Shown here: piece by piece, positions 23,482-33,123 of the stretch
Position numbering within the stretch: the first letter of the stretch is position 1
Layout of the letters: each line of letters opens with the position of its first letter
NCBI GenBank assembly: GCA_944320965.1
Contig: CALUJO010000004.1
Coordinates: 1 to 64,000, forward strand
DNA length: 64,000 nt
Reading direction: 5' to 3'
Origin: an uncultured Bacteroidaceae bacterium
GTDB lineage: Bacteria > Bacteroidota > Bacteroidia > Bacteroidales > Bacteroidaceae
Made by a program: the position numbers and the translations under genes
The notes under the pieces: model-generated
What the model saw: only the letters and a program-made list of their open reading frames with translations
Database searches by the model: none
Told to the model about the DNA's origin: nothing

Positions 23482-26418
23482 ATGAGAAAACTGTTTTTGT
23501 GGTTCTTCTTTTTGTCTATAGTTGGAATCCAGTCTGTACTTGCGCAGAGTTATACTGTCAAGGGTACGGTTCTATCCAAATCGGATAATGAGCCTTTGAT
23601 TGGAGTTTCAATATTGCAAAAAGGAACAATGAATGGTGTGATTACCGATTTTGACGGTAATTATGTGTTTGAAATTCAGGGTAGCGGGGATGCCGTTCTG
23701 GTATTTTCGTATATAGGAATGCAGACACAGGAGTTAAAGGTTACCCCTAAGACCGGAGTCTTGAATGTTGAAATGCAGGACGATTCGCAGTTGGTTGACG
23801 AAGTTGTTGTTGTTGCGTACGGTGTTAGGAAGAAAGGTACAATTGCCGGTTCTGTATCAACCGTGAAGGCTGATAAACTGGAAAATGTTCCTACAGCAAG
23901 CTTTGACCAGGCTTTGCAGGGACAGACTCCGGGCTTGAGTGTTATGGCGGCTTCTGGTGAGCCAAGCCGTGCAGCGACATTTCAGATTCGAGGAACAAAC
24001 TCTATCAATTCAGGAACATCACCTTTGTTCATTTTGGATGGAGTACCGGTTGAATCTTCAAGTTTCAATGCCTTGAATCCTAGTGACATCGAATCAATAT
24101 CAGTATTGAAGGACGCTTCATCTACGTCAATCTATGGTGCGCGTGCTGCTAACGGTGTTGTTGTTATTACCACAAAACGTGGACGTAATGTTGGCAATGC
24201 TGTTGTTTCGCTGAAAGGACAGTGGGGATTCTCACGCCTTGCCGGAAACAATTGGGATATGATGAATACAGAAGAACGTATACAATATGAAAAGGAAATA
24301 GGTCTTGACCTTGGTGATGATTATTATAATAGAGTCCGTGGCATAGATGTAAACTGGCTTGACGAAGTGTTCAACAAGTTTGCTCCAACACAGAGCTATG
24401 AACTATCAGTTAACGGAGCTACTGACAAGACAAACTATTTTGTTTCTGGAGGTTTCTTCGACCAGGACGGTATCACAATAGGTTCTACATTCAAGAGATA
24501 CAATATGAGGGCCAATGTTGAAAACCGTGCTAAAGACTGGCTTAAGCTTGGTACAAACACTTTGCTTGCTTATGAGGAAATAGAACAGGCAGAAGATGGT
24601 GAATATGCTCTTTATGCTCCTATTTCGGCATCTCATTTCATGTTGCCTTACTGGAGTCCTTACAACTCAGACGGTTCTCTTGCTTCAAGCAACGATGGAA
24701 CATGGACAGGTACAGGACAGAATCCTATAGAATGGATGGAGAACAATCCGGTGAAGCATAAGACATATAAGATAATATCTTCAATGTTTGCCGAAGTTAC
24801 TCCGATTGAGCGTCTTGTCATCCGTTCTCAGTTTGGTGTTGACTATTCGCATTCGACAGCTTTCATGCAGTCATTCCCAAGCTATATAATAAACAATAAT
24901 TCGGGAACAGCAGGCCGTTCGTTTACAGATGGGCTTACGCTTACCATTACCAATACAGCAAATTACATGTTTGATATTGACAGAAAGCATAATTTCAATT
25001 TCCTTTTGGGACAGGAAGGCGTAAACTATTATGCTGAGTCTTTCCAGGCTGTTACTGCCGGTCAGACAAACGATGCTTTGACAAATATGGCTTCAGGTTC
25101 ACATGCAACATCTTGGACTGATGCAACTACAGAATATGCATTCCTTTCATTCTTCGGAAGAGGTGAGTATAACTATGATGGTAAGTACTATGCAGACTTC
25201 TCTATACGTACAGATGCTTCTTCCCGTTTCGGTAAAGGTAACCGCTGGGCAGGTTTCTGGTCTGTAGGTTTGATGTGGGATGCGCGTAAGGAGAATTTCC
25301 TTAAAGGATATGACTGGTTGTCAAATGCGCAGCTGACATTCAGTACAGGTACTTCCGGTAACTCTTCAATACCAAACTATGAGCATCTTGCACTTGTTAC
25401 AGGTGATGCTGATTATGTTGGAGAATCTGGCTTGAATCCTTCTCAGCGTGGAAATGAAAATCTTACTTGGGAGAAATTGTGGACAACCAATGTCGGTCTG
25501 CGTCTTGGATTCTTTAACCGTTTGAATTTCAGTGCTGAGTTCTATAACAAGCTTACAACAGACATGCTTATGCAGGTGCCTCAAAGTTATGCTGATGGCG
25601 GATATGGTGCTTATTGGGACAATGTCGGAGCAATGGTGAACCGTGGTATCGAACTTTCTGTTGACGGTGATATTATAAGAACACGCGACTTTGTCTGGAA
25701 CGTATATGCAAATGCTTCTTATAACAAGAACAAATTGACAGAGCTTTACAACGGCGTTTCAGAGTATGTTGCAAGTAATATCAGTATGTATTCCGTAGGC
25801 AATTCGGTTACAGGTTTCTATATGGTAAGATATGCCGGTGTAAATCCTGCAAACGGAGATGCGTTGTGGTACACAAAAGATGGTGAAATAACAAATGTAT
25901 TCAGTGAAGAAGATCGCGTGATTATTGAAGGCAAGAGTTATGAGGCTCCATGGCAGGGCGGTTTCGGCACAACACTTTCATGGAAGGGACTTTCTTTGTC
26001 GGCTCAGTTCAGCTGGATGGCAGACAGATGGTTGTACAACAATGACAGGCTGATGGATGAAAGTAATGGTCTTTACACTTCATATAACCAGTCAAAGAGA
26101 TTGCTTTATGACAGATGGAAGAAGCCGGGAGATATTACAGACATACCGCGTCATGGTGTGACTCCTCAGTTTGATACACATTATCTTGAAGATGCTTCAT
26201 TCCTTCGCTTGAAGAATCTGATGTTGTCTTATTCATTGCCTGAAAAGGTATTGAAACGTACAAAGTTCTTTAACGGTGCGCGTTTCTTCCTGCAGGGACA
26301 GAACTTGCTGACATTTACAAAATTCTCCGGTCTTGACCCTGAAGTTAGCGCAAATATTTACAGAGCTCAGTATCCAATGAGCAAGCAGTTTACATTTGGA
26401 GTTGAAATAAATTTCTAA
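23482..26418 (+). CDS. SusC/RagA-family TonB-linked outer-membrane transporter
   Basis: This 978-residue transporter imports oligomeric nutrients across the outer membrane using TonB. After the signal peptide (to about residue 22, VLAQ) comes a carboxypeptidase-like regulatory domain (VKGTVLSKSDNEPLIGVSILQKGT). Next are the TonB-box region and the plug with SusC signatures (LQGQTPGLSVMAASGEPS, SVLKDASSTSIYGARAANGVVVITTKRG), then the 22-strand barrel ending in F (FGVEINF). There is no N-terminal STN domain, so sigma/anti-sigma signalling is not expected. The SusD partner starts 4 nt later. With no glycosidases in the locus but a protease, peptide import as in RagAB is the favoured role (inference). 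Confidence 0.95.
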   Translation: MRKLFLWFFFLSIVGIQSVLAQSYTVKGTVLSKSDNEPLIGVSILQKGTMNGVITDFDGNYVFEIQGSGDAVLVFSYIGMQTQELKVTPKTGVLNVEMQDDSQLVDEVVVVAYGVRKKGTIAGSVSTVKADKLENVPTASFDQALQGQTPGLSVMAASGEPSRAATFQIRGTNSINSGTSPLFILDGVPVESSSFNALNPSDIESISVLKDASSTSIYGARAANGVVVITTKRGRNVGNAVVSLKGQWGFSRLAGNNWDMMNTEERIQYEKEIGLDLGDDYYNRVRGIDVNWLDEVFNKFAPTQSYELSVNGATDKTNYFVSGGFFDQDGITIGSTFKRYNMRANVENRAKDWLKLGTNTLLAYEEIEQAEDGEYALYAPISASHFMLPYWSPYNSDGSLASSNDGTWTGTGQNPIEWMENNPVKHKTYKIISSMFAEVTPIERLVIRSQFGVDYSHSTAFMQSFPSYIINNNSGTAGRSFTDGLTLTITNTANYMFDIDRKHNFNFLLGQEGVNYYAESFQAVTAGQTNDALTNMASGSHATSWTDATTEYAFLSFFGRGEYNYDGKYYADFSIRTDASSRFGKGNRWAGFWSVGLMWDARKENFLKGYDWLSNAQLTFSTGTSGNSSIPNYEHLALVTGDADYVGESGLNPSQRGNENLTWEKLWTTNVGLRLGFFNRLNFSAEFYNKLTTDMLMQVPQSYADGGYGAYWDNVGAMVNRGIELSVDGDIIRTRDFVWNVYANASYNKNKLTELYNGVSEYVASNISMYSVGNSVTGFYMVRYAGVNPANGDALWYTKDGEITNVFSEEDRVIIEGKSYEAPWQGGFGTTLSWKGLSLSAQFSWMADRWLYNNDRLMDESNGLYTSYNQSKRLLYDRWKKPGDITDIPRHGVTPQFDTHYLEDASFLRLKNLMLSYSLPEKVLKRTKFFNGARFFLQGQNLLTFTKFSGLDPEVSANIYRAQYPMSKQFTFGVEINF

Positions 26419-26421
26419 AAC

Positions 26422-27939
26422 ATGGATAAGATGATAAAAATAAAAACATATATACTTGCCTTGATGTTGGTTTTGTCTGTGACTTCATGTCTGGACAAGG
26501 AGCCTACACATGCGATAAGGGCTGACAGGGCTATCACTAATGTTAATGAGGCTAATCAGGCTGTGATTGGTATATACTCGGATTTCAAGAGCCAGTACCT
26601 TTACAGTGGCAATCTGACATTGCTTCCTGATATCCAGGCCGACCTTGTATATGCGGTTAACGGATATTCTAATGTTTACGGTGATGTTTGGAGATGGAAC
26701 ATATTGGCTACAAATTCAGATATAGAAGCTGTTTATGGTTCTCTTTACAAGATTATAGGTGACTGTAACTTCTTCTTTGAGCAGGTTGCCAAATGGGAAA
26801 ATTCAATAGTTGATGATTCTGAATTTGAAAGACTTCTTCAATATAAGGGTGAAGCGCATTTTGCACGTGCAATTGCATATTCAGAATTGATTAAGTGTTT
26901 CTGCAAGGCATACGATCCTGCAACTGCTGACCAGGAACTTGGTGTTGTGCTTGTTGACAGTTATTCAAATCCTGGAAAGATGGTAAGATCTTCGTTGAAG
27001 GCGTCTTATGAGTTTGTCCTTTCTGACTTGGAAAAGGCTGCCGATTATCTTGCTGTAGACGATGATGTGGACCAGACAGGTTTTATTGATTCAGAGTATT
27101 TTACATATTATACAGTGCAGGCTCTTTATGCAAGAATCTACCTTTATATGCAGGATTGGGATAATGCAATTAAAGCAGCTTCAGAGCTGATTGATGCAAA
27201 GCTTTTCTATCTGTCAGATGTAAACTCTATAATTACGGGCAACTATTCTTATTACGATTATATGTGGCAGTATGATACTGCTTCAGAGATTATCTGGAAG
27301 GTTGGCTTTACAAATACTTCTTACGGTGGACGTCTTGGTCAGGTGTTCCTGAACTATGATTATGTATCTTATCGTCCTGATTATGTTCCGGGCAGTAAAT
27401 CATTGGCTCTTTATACAGATACAGACTTGAGATACAATTCATTTTTTGGAGAAACAACAACCGGTCACAGTCATCATTTAACATGGCCTTTGCTTATAAA
27501 GTATCATGGCAACCAGAACTTTATGAACAATTATAATATTCTTCTTGTAAATATGCCAAAGGTTTTCCGTCTTTCTGAGCAGTATCTGATTCGTGCGGAA
27601 GCTTATTGTCGTAAGGGTGAATATTCAAAGGCTGCCGAAGATTTGACAACATTGCGTAAGGCTCGTCATCAGAATTATGGTTCAGCATTGTTATCTGCCG
27701 ATACTTGGCTGGATGAAATAAGTGATGAACGTGTGAGGGAACTGTATATGGAAGGTTTCCGTCTTCAGGATTTGAAGCGTTGGAACAAAGGATTTGAACG
27801 TAAGCCTCAAACACAAAGTGTTAAAGACGGTAGCAGTCTGAAGATAGAGGCAGGCAATCCGTTGTTTGTATGGCCTATACCTCAGCATGAACTTGATTTG
27901 CCGGGTTCTGAGATTCAGCCAAATGAAAGTAATAAATAA
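26422..27939 (+). CDS. SusD/RagB-family nutrient-binding lipoprotein
   Basis: This 505-residue surface lipoprotein acts as the lid on the SusC barrel. The lipobox is VTSC within MIKIKTYILALMLVLSVTSC; a second in-frame ATG three codons in could be the true start. The SusD N-terminal domain (TNVNEANQAVIGIYSDFKS, ARIYLYMQDWDNAIKAASELID with TPR-like helices) and the conserved C-terminal segment LSEQYLIRAEAYCRKGEYSKAAEDLTTLRKAR, then ERVRELYMEGFRLQDLKRW, are clear. It is translationally linked to SusC. The ligand cannot be read from sequence. Confidence 0.95.
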   Translation: MDKMIKIKTYILALMLVLSVTSCLDKEPTHAIRADRAITNVNEANQAVIGIYSDFKSQYLYSGNLTLLPDIQADLVYAVNGYSNVYGDVWRWNILATNSDIEAVYGSLYKIIGDCNFFFEQVAKWENSIVDDSEFERLLQYKGEAHFARAIAYSELIKCFCKAYDPATADQELGVVLVDSYSNPGKMVRSSLKASYEFVLSDLEKAADYLAVDDDVDQTGFIDSEYFTYYTVQALYARIYLYMQDWDNAIKAASELIDAKLFYLSDVNSIITGNYSYYDYMWQYDTASEIIWKVGFTNTSYGGRLGQVFLNYDYVSYRPDYVPGSKSLALYTDTDLRYNSFFGETTTGHSHHLTWPLLIKYHGNQNFMNNYNILLVNMPKVFRLSEQYLIRAEAYCRKGEYSKAAEDLTTLRKARHQNYGSALLSADTWLDEISDERVRELYMEGFRLQDLKRWNKGFERKPQTQSVKDGSSLKIEAGNPLFVWPIPQHELDLPGSEIQPNESNK

Positions 27940-27958
27940 TAAAACATAGAAAATAATT

Positions 27959-28867
27959 ATGAAATTTAGAATTATAGGATTTTGTGCTTTAGTCTGCGGC
28001 TTGTTTTCTATGCTAAGCTGCAGCCAGGACAATGTATATCACAATAGTTCCAATAATCTGTATGAAGGGGCAGAGTATGTGATGTTTGCCGATTCCATAC
28101 AGCAGATAGCAATACAGGATGATACAACATATCATGACATTATTATTTCTGCAACTACTGCATGTGATTATGACAGAACTTTTGGTGTAGAGGTTGTTGA
28201 TAAGGGAAGCAATGCTATTGAAGGTCTTCACTATGACCTCCAGTCAAATACTGTAGTGATCAAGGCAGGCGAACTTACTTCTTCTGTAAAGATTCGTGGC
28301 CATTTTGATGAGTATGATGACACAGACTCAATTGGAGTGATGCTGCGCCTTGTTGCTGATAAGAATAAAATCTGGGATATTCATGGAACAGATACAAAGG
28401 TTATTTTTGTAAAGGTTTGTCCTTTTGATATAAACAATTTTGTTGGACCGGCAAAGCTGACATCAACATTCTTTAATGATTATATGCAAGATACAGAGAT
28501 ACGTTTGCTTAGAACAGAATTAAGTGAAGATGTAAAGAATGGCATTGTATTGAAAGATTTTATGTATGACGGATATGATATTACAGTATCGTTTGATTCA
28601 AGCAATCCTCTTGCTCCTATATTGAATATGGAGCCTCAGGTAATTTCTTCTACTCATGAGGCTTTTGAAGGCGCTGTTTGGGGTAATTACAAACTTATGG
28701 TAATGCAGCCTTCAAGCGCAACTTCATATTATAATGTATGTCAGAATTTTGCTTTCCAGTATATGACATTCTACGTTGACGGAGTTGGTTCTGTAGGAAC
28801 TTATGTCAATGTTATAGAATGGATTACTGAAGAAGAATACAATTATTTGAAGAAGCAGGGATATTAA
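27959..28867 (+). CDS. Surface-type lipoprotein (DUF4843/DUF4984-like)
   Basis: This 302-residue protein has the lipobox MLSC (Cys20) followed by SQDN. The body is beta-rich, with IQQIAIQDDTTYHDIIISATTACDYDRTFGVEV and YDLQSNTVVIKAGELTSSVKIRG, the Calx-beta-like pattern of the DUF4843/DUF4984 proteins that follow SusD in some Bacteroides loci. In B. thetaiotaomicron two lipoproteins of unknown function follow the peptide-binding SusCD pair BT2263-2264; this may be a counterpart, but that is from memory. It lies 19 nt after susD. Confidence 0.7.
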   Translation: MKFRIIGFCALVCGLFSMLSCSQDNVYHNSSNNLYEGAEYVMFADSIQQIAIQDDTTYHDIIISATTACDYDRTFGVEVVDKGSNAIEGLHYDLQSNTVVIKAGELTSSVKIRGHFDEYDDTDSIGVMLRLVADKNKIWDIHGTDTKVIFVKVCPFDINNFVGPAKLTSTFFNDYMQDTEIRLLRTELSEDVKNGIVLKDFMYDGYDITVSFDSSNPLAPILNMEPQVISSTHEAFEGAVWGNYKLMVMQPSSATSYYNVCQNFAFQYMTFYVDGVGSVGTYVNVIEWITEEEYNYLKKQGY

Positions 28868-28888
28868 CCGATAAAATATTGAGAATAA

Positions 28889-30400
28889 ATGAAATATAGT
28901 CTTATAAATATTCAGATATTGATAATTGCGTTTGCAGCGGTTTTCTTTTCTTCTTGTAAGGAAGATGAAAATGTAGTTTCTCCTGTTTTCCCTTCTGAGG
29001 TCAAGACGTTTAATGTTCTTCCGGGCGAAGAGGTTGAATTGGAGTTCGATGCAAATCTTGATTGGAAACTGTTCTCTTCTGCCATTTGGTGCAGATTCCA
29101 GAATAATCAGTTGGCTATGACCGGAGAGGCCGGAACATGTAAAGTTCTGCTTTCGGTAAGTAATGACATGTGGTCAATAGACGAATCTTCTGCCAATATA
29201 AGCTTGTCAATGGGCGGTGAAGAGAAGGTTATTGCACAGATAACAAGAGGTTCTCAGAATATTGAACTTAAAGATGCTAACGGTAATGTCTATGGCAATG
29301 ACAATTATATCGGTATGTCATATAATGTTACTGGTATAAACGGAAAATTCTCATTTACAGGAAACTTTAATTGGGAACTTACTTCATGCCCTGAATGGTT
29401 GACTGTTGTTGAAGGTTTGCCGGTCAAAGCCAATAAAAACCAGACAGTAGAGTTGAATATGAATGTAATAAAGAAATATTGGTCTTCTTCTGGTGAAGAT
29501 AATATCGTATTCAAAATGCAGGGTTCTGAACAGTCTGTAACAATTCCAGTCAAGTATGATGGAATACCTGAAGGTATAGTTGAATTGGATGGAATTGACA
29601 ATTCATGGAACTGGAACATTTCTAAGGACGGTAAACAGTACTGGAAAGAAGGCAGTGACTTTAATGATGAGATTAAGCCGACAGATTTTCCTTTCACATT
29701 CAATGTTATTGCAAAGGAAAACAAGTATGCTATAGTTCGTATTGAGCAGAACGGTAAATACATGAATGTGGATGATGAAAACGGATTCCTGACTGTTGAA
29801 AATGACGGCTTGGGTACTGTAAGCGTCGCATCTGTTGATGAGAATACAGGAGGTGAAAGAATTGCATATGTTGTAGCAATGCCACAGAATGTATACGATG
29901 AAATGATTGCAAAGGTAGAAGAAGCCGGTTGGGTATATGATGGAATATTGCTGACTTCTGACGGTTCTGATATAGCATCTGAATATGAAAAGTATGTTGC
30001 TCTTGCCTTCACTCAGGAAGGAGAAACAGCTTCATCTGGAGGTTTCAGTATAATGATGAATGCTTCAACCCCTCTTGATGCTGTACAGGGTGACGGAGGT
30101 ACTGGAGCCGGAGATATTATTTCTAGTGAATATGGTGTACCTATGGAACAGATATACTCAGTAAGCGCACCTCTTGAAAGCTATCTTCTCGTTGATCCTT
30201 TACTTTCTCCGGAAGAATGGGCTGGTGATGTTGTTGCGGTAGATTTGGAAGGTTTGCCAGTAGGATCAGAAAACTTCGAACCAGGAATGAATGAAAGCGG
30301 AAGATATACAGTTTCATTCTCATTGTCCAAATCAATGATTATTATATTCAGGGGAACAGATATGGCAAACAGAAAAGTTTTGTTTGTATTGGAACAATAA
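28889..30400 (+). CDS. Lipoprotein with BACON-like and DUF5003-like regions
   Basis: This 503-residue protein has the lipobox FSSC (about Cys23). Residues 35-115 form a BACON-like beta domain (TFNVLPGEEVELEFDANLDWKLF, ending KVIAQITRGSQ), and a second similar unit spans about 130-225 (FNWELTSCPEWLTVVEG). The C-terminal half resembles DUF5003 of Bacteroides. BACON domains are usually spacer or binding modules on surface lipoproteins. It follows the previous gene by 21 nt in the SusCD operon and is probably an accessory binding protein. No enzymatic motif is seen. Confidence 0.7.
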   Translation: MKYSLINIQILIIAFAAVFFSSCKEDENVVSPVFPSEVKTFNVLPGEEVELEFDANLDWKLFSSAIWCRFQNNQLAMTGEAGTCKVLLSVSNDMWSIDESSANISLSMGGEEKVIAQITRGSQNIELKDANGNVYGNDNYIGMSYNVTGINGKFSFTGNFNWELTSCPEWLTVVEGLPVKANKNQTVELNMNVIKKYWSSSGEDNIVFKMQGSEQSVTIPVKYDGIPEGIVELDGIDNSWNWNISKDGKQYWKEGSDFNDEIKPTDFPFTFNVIAKENKYAIVRIEQNGKYMNVDDENGFLTVENDGLGTVSVASVDENTGGERIAYVVAMPQNVYDEMIAKVEEAGWVYDGILLTSDGSDIASEYEKYVALAFTQEGETASSGGFSIMMNASTPLDAVQGDGGTGAGDIISSEYGVPMEQIYSVSAPLESYLLVDPLLSPEEWAGDVVAVDLEGLPVGSENFEPGMNESGRYTVSFSLSKSMIIIFRGTDMANRKVLFVLEQ

Positions 30401-30448
30401 AGCCCTGGTATGGTTTTTATATTAATGAACAAATATAAATATACGATA

Positions 30449-33097
30449 ATGAATATACTAAATAAAATAAGTCGTCTTTTGGCCCTTTCACTGATTCTGG
30501 TAGGAGTCTCTTCGTCTGTTACAAGCTGTAAGGACGAAGCTGAAGTCCTTCAGAGTGGAAACGGTTATGTTCAATTTAAGGTATATAAAAGTGCATCTTA
30601 TGAAAAGACACTTTCTACCCGTTCAGGAGATAATCAGCTTGACTATCTGAATGATGCAAAGAAGATAAAGGTTATGTTGAGAAATACTGATTTCAGTTTC
30701 TCACAGACTTTGCCTCTTAGTGCTTATAATGATGAAACAGCGGAATATGGCCTGCGCAGTGAAAAGCTTAGTCTTACACCGGGAGAATATACCGTTGTTG
30801 GCTATTATCTTTATGGCAAGACAGAGGACCAGCTTTATGTAGGTCAGCCTGCCGAGCCAACAACATTCACTGTAACTGCTGGAGGACTTGTTGTACAGGA
30901 TATCCTTGTTGATGCTGTTGCGCGTGGTTTTGTGAATTTTACTTTGGTAAAGAACATTCTTAAAACTAAGGGTGTCAGTGATTCTGAACCATATCCGTTC
31001 AGTAGCATAAATAAAATTGACTTAAAGATAAGGAATACTGATACAAAGACTGTTCAGGAAGTAAAGGGCATTAAAGCTGAATATGTTGAAGATTTTAACG
31101 GTTCAGGAACCGGATACAGAACTTCTTACAGTACAACAGATTCACTGGTAATGTTTGAGGCTGGTAATTATGAAATTCTTTCTTATACGGCTTATGACAA
31201 AACAACAACTCTCCAGTATTATAATGATGAAGTATTGAAAGAGACAAAGTTTGTTGTAGAAGACAATAAGCAGACAGATGTGGATGTTCCAATTACTTTG
31301 CTTGAAACATCTGCCAATATTAAGGATTACATTGCTTTGAAGAATATTTGGGAAGCAATGGACGGACCAAATTGGAGCTATGTCGGTGAAAGTTATCCTG
31401 CCGGTGCAAACTGGAGCTTTGATGACAAGGATATTGATATGTGGGGAAATCAGCCAGGTGTTGTTTTGAACAATAATGGGCGTGTAACTTCACTTTCTAT
31501 AGGTGACTTTGGTGCTAAAGGTGTTGTTCCTGCTGCCATAGGTGAACTTTCCGAACTTGAGACACTTGCTCTTGGTACTCATAATGATTTGCAGCGCGGT
31601 GAAACAATTGACCCATTGACATCTCTGAAGGGGGAACTTGACGAATCTCATTTGAACGCTATACGTTCTGATTACATGAACCGTTTTGTTGACCATGACC
31701 TGAAATCAAAGTTGTCAAAGGAAATGCAGCTGGCACTGGAAATAAAAGGTATTTATAAACCTTCAATTCAGAAAAAGGCGGTAGCTCCGCGAGATATTGT
31801 ATGGGGAGATTTAACAAACGGAATTACTGGAATACATCCTGCTATAGGTAAACTGAAGAAACTTTCTGTACTTTACGTGGCAAATGCCCCTATTGAAGAA
31901 CTTCCGGTGGCAACTCCTGGAAATGAAACTGAAGAGCCTGGTATGGCAGGCCTTACAGCTTGTACTGACTTGGAAATATATAACTGTCCTAAAATGACAG
32001 CATTTCCAATGATAATTGCTGAAATGCCAGAACTGATACAGGTGAACATGGCAATGAACAAACAGTTATCATCTGATGAATTCAAAAAGGGACTCGAAGC
32101 TATTGCAAATGGTCCTTCAAAGGAGAAAATCCAGATATTATATCTTGGATACAATAATATGGAGGAACTTCCTTCCAACATGTGTAATTTGAAGAAACTT
32201 GGAAAGATTGACTGTGTAAACAACAAGCTTAAGAAACTCCCGGCTTTTGGCAAGGATGTGAATCTTGTGCAGGCTTCATTTGATTACAATGAGATTGCTG
32301 AAATAGAAACAGTAGATAACGGAAAAGGGAAACAGATTTTCTGTGGTATGGAAGATGTGGAATCATTCACTTTCTCACATAACAAACTTGAAAAGCTTCC
32401 TGATATATTTGACGTAAACTCAATATATACAATGGCATCTGTTGACTTCTCATACAATCAGATTGATAATGCAGGACTGGTAGGCTTCAGTGGTATCAAC
32501 ACTTCTGAATTGTCACTTGCAGGAAACCAATTGACAAGTTTCCCTAAAGAACTGTTTAATACAGGTTCTCCATTGACAATACTTAATCTGAGTGCAAACC
32601 AGATAGATACGTTTGAAAAAGGTGACCTTGATGGTAAGAATACATATCTTTTGACTACTTTGGACTTGACATATAACAGATTAAAGGAACTTCCGTCAGA
32701 TTTCAACGGTCGTACTCTTCCATATCTTTATGGTTTGGATTTGAGCGGTAATCAGTTGACAGGTTTCCCATGGGGAGCAGTAAACGTTTCATATCTTACT
32801 GTATTGTCATTGCGTAACCAGCGTGACAATGACGGTAACAGAGTGTATTCGGAATGGCCGACAAATATTGCACAGCATATTGGTCTGAGAGGCTTGTTCC
32901 TTGGCGGAAACAATATAGGTAAGGTTCCTGAAACAGAAACAATTTCTTATCTGATTTATATTTTGGATGTAAGTGACAATCCTAATCTTATATTGAATGT
33001 TTCTGCTGTATGTTCTTATATTAAAGCTGGGGTGTACAATTTGATTTACGATACAACTCAGGATATTCGTGGTTGTGATGCTTTGGTTTTGGAATAA
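30449..33097 (+). CDS. Leucine-rich-repeat lipoprotein (DUF4458-like)
   Basis: The ATG at 30449 gives an 882-residue protein with signal peptide MNILNKISRLLALSLILVG and lipobox SVTSC; ATGs at 30410 and 30425 are alternatives. Two beta-sandwich units at about residues 40-280 each resemble DUF4458 (FKVYKSASYEKTL, KIKVMLRNTDF, then KIDLKIRNTDTKTV). From about residue 290 the protein has leucine-rich repeats (LETLALGTHN, IQILYLGYNNMEELPSNM, LTTLDLTYNRLKELPSDF, LYGLDLSGNQLTGFP). Such repeats bind proteins, so a surface role in catching protein ligands is inferred. No catalytic site is recognised. Confidence 0.8.
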   Translation: MNILNKISRLLALSLILVGVSSSVTSCKDEAEVLQSGNGYVQFKVYKSASYEKTLSTRSGDNQLDYLNDAKKIKVMLRNTDFSFSQTLPLSAYNDETAEYGLRSEKLSLTPGEYTVVGYYLYGKTEDQLYVGQPAEPTTFTVTAGGLVVQDILVDAVARGFVNFTLVKNILKTKGVSDSEPYPFSSINKIDLKIRNTDTKTVQEVKGIKAEYVEDFNGSGTGYRTSYSTTDSLVMFEAGNYEILSYTAYDKTTTLQYYNDEVLKETKFVVEDNKQTDVDVPITLLETSANIKDYIALKNIWEAMDGPNWSYVGESYPAGANWSFDDKDIDMWGNQPGVVLNNNGRVTSLSIGDFGAKGVVPAAIGELSELETLALGTHNDLQRGETIDPLTSLKGELDESHLNAIRSDYMNRFVDHDLKSKLSKEMQLALEIKGIYKPSIQKKAVAPRDIVWGDLTNGITGIHPAIGKLKKLSVLYVANAPIEELPVATPGNETEEPGMAGLTACTDLEIYNCPKMTAFPMIIAEMPELIQVNMAMNKQLSSDEFKKGLEAIANGPSKEKIQILYLGYNNMEELPSNMCNLKKLGKIDCVNNKLKKLPAFGKDVNLVQASFDYNEIAEIETVDNGKGKQIFCGMEDVESFTFSHNKLEKLPDIFDVNSIYTMASVDFSYNQIDNAGLVGFSGINTSELSLAGNQLTSFPKELFNTGSPLTILNLSANQIDTFEKGDLDGKNTYLLTTLDLTYNRLKELPSDFNGRTLPYLYGLDLSGNQLTGFPWGAVNVSYLTVLSLRNQRDNDGNRVYSEWPTNIAQHIGLRGLFLGGNNIGKVPETETISYLIYILDVSDNPNLILNVSAVCSYIKAGVYNLIYDTTQDIRGCDALVLE

Positions 33098-33123
33098 GTA
33101 ATTAGTATAATACGAGAAAAGAT

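Noticed and set aside
29305-30012. A 235-codon minus-strand frame opposite the BACON/DUF5003-like gene
   Set aside because: Serine/proline-rich shadow composition; the plus strand encodes a lipoprotein with signal peptide in operon context.
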